Below, in pieces: positions 31,434 through 33,042 of a stretch of DNA of 33,042 nt (position 1 is its first letter; the number at the start of each line of letters is the position of its first letter). Both the position numbers and the translations under genes were made by a program. The notes beneath the pieces were generated by a model, which worked only from the letters and a program-made list of their open reading frames with translations, did no database searches and was not told where the DNA came from. Source of the DNA: Apilactobacillus ozensis DSM 23829 = JCM 17196 (GTDB lineage Bacteria > Bacillota > Bacilli > Lactobacillales > Lactobacillaceae); contig NZ_AYYQ01000008.1 of the NCBI RefSeq assembly GCF_001435995.1, forward strand, positions 1-33,042, written 5' to 3'.

Positions 31434-31459
31434 AAAAAAGAGGAGAGAGCTCCTCTTTT
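31434..31459 (-). terminator. Terminator of the thiolase gene
   Basis: AAAAGAGGAG and CTCCTCTTTT pair around a four-base loop with a T-run on the minus strand. It overlaps the final stop of the thiolase gene by two bases. Confidence 0.85.
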
Positions 31460-32639
31460 AATCTACTGATATTTGCATAGCCATTCCCATACCGCCACCG
31501 ATACAAATTGAAGCGATACCAGAATGCTTATTGGTTCTTTTTAGGTTATTGATTAGGGTAGTAATGATACGGGCACCTGAATCGCCTAAGGGATGACCAA
31601 GTGCAATGGCCCCGCCAGCGATGTTTAGTTTGTCGGGTGTGATGTTTAAATTTTTAGACACTGCTAAGACTTGTGATGCAAAGGCCTCATTTAGTTCAAA
31701 TAAATCGATATCTTCAACGGTTAAATTATTTCGATTTAATATTTTTTGAATAGCATAATATGGTGCATATCCCATTATGTCTGGGTCAATACCGACTTCA
31801 GTATAATCTTCAATCGTCGCCAATGGTTTGAGATGTAAACTTTCAGCTTTAGCGGCGCTCATTAAGACTAAGGCGGATGCTCCATCATTAATGCTTGATG
31901 AGTTACCAGCAGTTACAGTTCCTTCTTCCATAAATACAGTTTTTAAGCTGCTAAGTTTTTCTAAACTAGTTTTTCTATATATACTTTCATCTTCACGCAT
32001 TATGAAATGATTTTTTGATTCATTTACTTCTATTGGAACGATTTCGTTTTGGAACCATCCATTATCTTGAGCAGCAATCGCTCTTTGGTTAGATAAGAAA
32101 GCCCATTCGTCTTGTTCTTTACGACTAATATTAAATTTTTTAGCTACATTTTCAGCTGTAATTCCCATATGTTTACCACTGAAAGCATCAGTTAACGCAT
32201 CATTTAGCATAGAATCAACAAGTGATATATTTCCTAACTTATGTTCAGTGCGAATGTTTTTATTTAAAAATGGTGCATTAGACATACTTTCGGTTCCACC
32301 AGCAATAATTATATCTGCGGTGCCCATTTGAATTTCCATCTGAGCATTACGAATGGCTTTCATTCCGGATCCACATACTTGATTAATGGTATTAGCAGTA
32401 CTAGAAAAATTTGCTCCAGTGTTTAATTCAATTTGCCTAGCTACGTTTTGACCGTTTCCTGCTTGTAGCACGTTGCCAAAAATAACTTGATCAATATTTT
32501 CTTCAGCTAGATTTAATTCTTGTATTGCAGATTTAGAAACGGCTGTTCCTAAATCGACAGCGCTTAAAGATTTTAAAGCTCCATTTAATTTTCCAATGGG
32601 AGTTCTTTTAGCAGATACGATTACTATTTTTTTATTCAT
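31458..32639 (-). CDS. Acetyl-CoA C-acetyltransferase (thiolase), 393 aa
   Basis: It condenses two acetyl-CoA to acetoacetyl-CoA, the entry step of the mevalonate route that lactobacilli use for isoprenoids. Thiolase signatures are the active-site Cys C89 in NQVCGSGMKAI, GGTESMSNAPF, NEAFASQ, the His motif GGAIALGHPLGDSGARI near 343-359, and the second catalytic Cys C379 in SICIGGGMGMA. The His motif has Asp where Ala is usual (GDSG for GASG), at a position that tolerates change. AAGGAAG precedes the ATG. It is stand-alone rather than fused to HMG-CoA reductase as in enterococcal MvaE. It is monocistronic, between ppk and the rRNA promoters. Confidence 0.93.
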   Translation of the reverse strand: MNKKIVIVSAKRTPIGKLNGALKSLSAVDLGTAVSKSAIQELNLAEENIDQVIFGNVLQAGNGQNVARQIELNTGANFSSTANTINQVCGSGMKAIRNAQMEIQMGTADIIIAGGTESMSNAPFLNKNIRTEHKLGNISLVDSMLNDALTDAFSGKHMGITAENVAKKFNISRKEQDEWAFLSNQRAIAAQDNGWFQNEIVPIEVNESKNHFIMREDESIYRKTSLEKLSSLKTVFMEEGTVTAGNSSSINDGASALVLMSAAKAESLHLKPLATIEDYTEVGIDPDIMGYAPYYAIQKILNRNNLTVEDIDLFELNEAFASQVLAVSKNLNITPDKLNIAGGAIALGHPLGDSGARIITTLINNLKRTNKHSGIASICIGGGMGMAMQISVD

Positions 32640-32671
32640 TTTAATCTTCCTTAAATATAATTTCTTTCTAA

Positions 32672-32700
32672 ATTATATATTCTGTATGATTTGATTTCTA
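32672..32700 (-). promoter_or_regulatory. Promoter of the thiolase gene
   Basis: On the minus strand TAGAAA (32695-32700) and a perfect TATAAT (32672-32677) are separated by 17 bp, about 30 bp upstream of the start codon. It is divergent from the rRNA promoters. Confidence 0.55.
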
Positions 32701-32737
32701 ATTATAAATTTTATTTAAAAAAACTTTAAAAAAATTG

Positions 32738-32937
32738 TTGACTTAAGATTGTTTAATTGATATGATATAAAACGTTGTCATTTGAGACAAACAACATATA
32801 CCAATTTAATAATTTTAAAAAAATAAAATTGGTTGTTGACATTCAAATAAAAAAATGTCATAATAGTTTTTGTTGTCAGATAGGCAATTAAGAAAAATAA
32901 ATTTGTTCTTGCAAAACTTGAAAAGTTCTGTTAGAAT
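32738..32937 (+). promoter_or_regulatory. Three tandem promoters of an rRNA operon
   Basis: P1 is TTGACT (32738-32743), 17 bp, TATGAT (32761-32766). P2 is TTGACA (32836-32841), 17 bp, CATAAT (32859-32864). P3 is TTGCAA (32909-32914), 17 bp, TAGAAT (32932-32937). P1 and P2 have A-tracts upstream that look like UP elements. Near-consensus boxes, exact 17-bp spacers and the leader that follows identify this as a stable-RNA promoter region. Confidence 0.8.
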
Positions 32938-33042
32938 AAAGAAGTTGGTTATATACCAATTTAGATTAGATCTTTGAAAACTGAATAAGATTTTGATAAT
33001 CGATGATGTGTAAGGAACTTACGGAAGTAAGTAATTAAACAT
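32938..33042 (+). other. Leader of a 16S rRNA operon (gene body lies beyond the window)
   Basis: The segment GATCTTTGAAAACTGAATAA (from 32969) is the boxA-like sequence typical of rRNA leaders in Lactobacillales. A hairpin follows, ACTTAC-GGAA-GTAAGT at 33017-33032, with a GNRA-type tetraloop, in the place of boxB or a processing stem. A palindrome TTGGTTATATACCAA lies at 32945-32959. No 16S sequence is inside the window, so a different stable RNA operon cannot be formally excluded. Confidence 0.7.

Overview
The window is AT-rich chromosomal DNA from a Firmicute, almost certainly a Lactobacillaceae member. Supporting evidence: a RexB/RexA (AddB/AddA-type) recombination pair, a thiolase of the mevalonate-pathway type, two surface proteins sharing a lactobacillus-style C-terminal wall-binding-like domain, strong GGAGG ribosome binding sites, and many compact hairpin-plus-T-run terminators. 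A stand-alone acetaldehyde dehydrogenase equal to only the first half of AdhE, with a YdhR/ScrK-type fructokinase, would fit a heterofermentative, possibly fructophilic lineage (Apilactobacillus/Fructilactobacillus-like). That genus-level guess is inference.

Layout. 1-56: probable right end of an IS3-family (IS150-like) element. 90-2626 (minus): VOC-family protein, zinc alcohol/polyol dehydrogenase, ROK fructokinase. 2815-3552 (plus): two CrcB/FluC fluoride channel subunits, meeting stop-to-stop a secreted protein of unknown function (3553-4554, minus). 4634-5188 (minus): nicotinamidase-like hydrolase. 5321-6841 (plus): BspA-like surface protein with a (PTT)6 linker. 6910-8220 (minus): purine permease with two inverted CGAAC boxes upstream. 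8373-9299 (minus): aldo/keto reductase broken by one in-frame stop. 9412-17654 (plus): small NAD(P)-binding protein, unknown protein, rexB, rexA. 17765-22324 (plus): 1519-residue secreted protein with 13 helical repeats of about 86 residues. 22364-23141 (minus): membrane-anchored HTH regulator frameshifted at an A8 tract. 23379-24044 (plus): CPBP-family membrane protease. 24122-25498 (plus): acetaldehyde dehydrogenase. 25499-25956: a gap without long genes that holds a minimal tRNA-like transcription unit and two consecutive 25-codon membrane-peptide ORFs. 25957-26532 (plus): L,D-transpeptidase lipoprotein. 26575-28175 (minus): nucleoside phosphorylase, small membrane protein, GNAT acetyltransferase. 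28333-31362 (minus): polyphosphate kinase and exopolyphosphatase operon. 31458-32639 (minus): acetyl-CoA acetyltransferase. 32738-33042 (plus): three stacked strong promoters and the leader of what should be an rRNA operon starting just outside the window.

Biologically this is mostly core metabolism (purine uptake and phosphorolysis, NAD salvage, polyphosphate turnover, acetyl-CoA chemistry, DNA repair) interrupted by accessory surface-protein genes. The most unusual stretch is 25505-25925. It contains a 69-nt RNA that folds as a complete cloverleaf while lacking the T-loop consensus and U33, placed between its own candidate promoter and terminator. Next to it are two hydrophobic micro-ORFs with well-spaced Shine-Dalgarno sequences.
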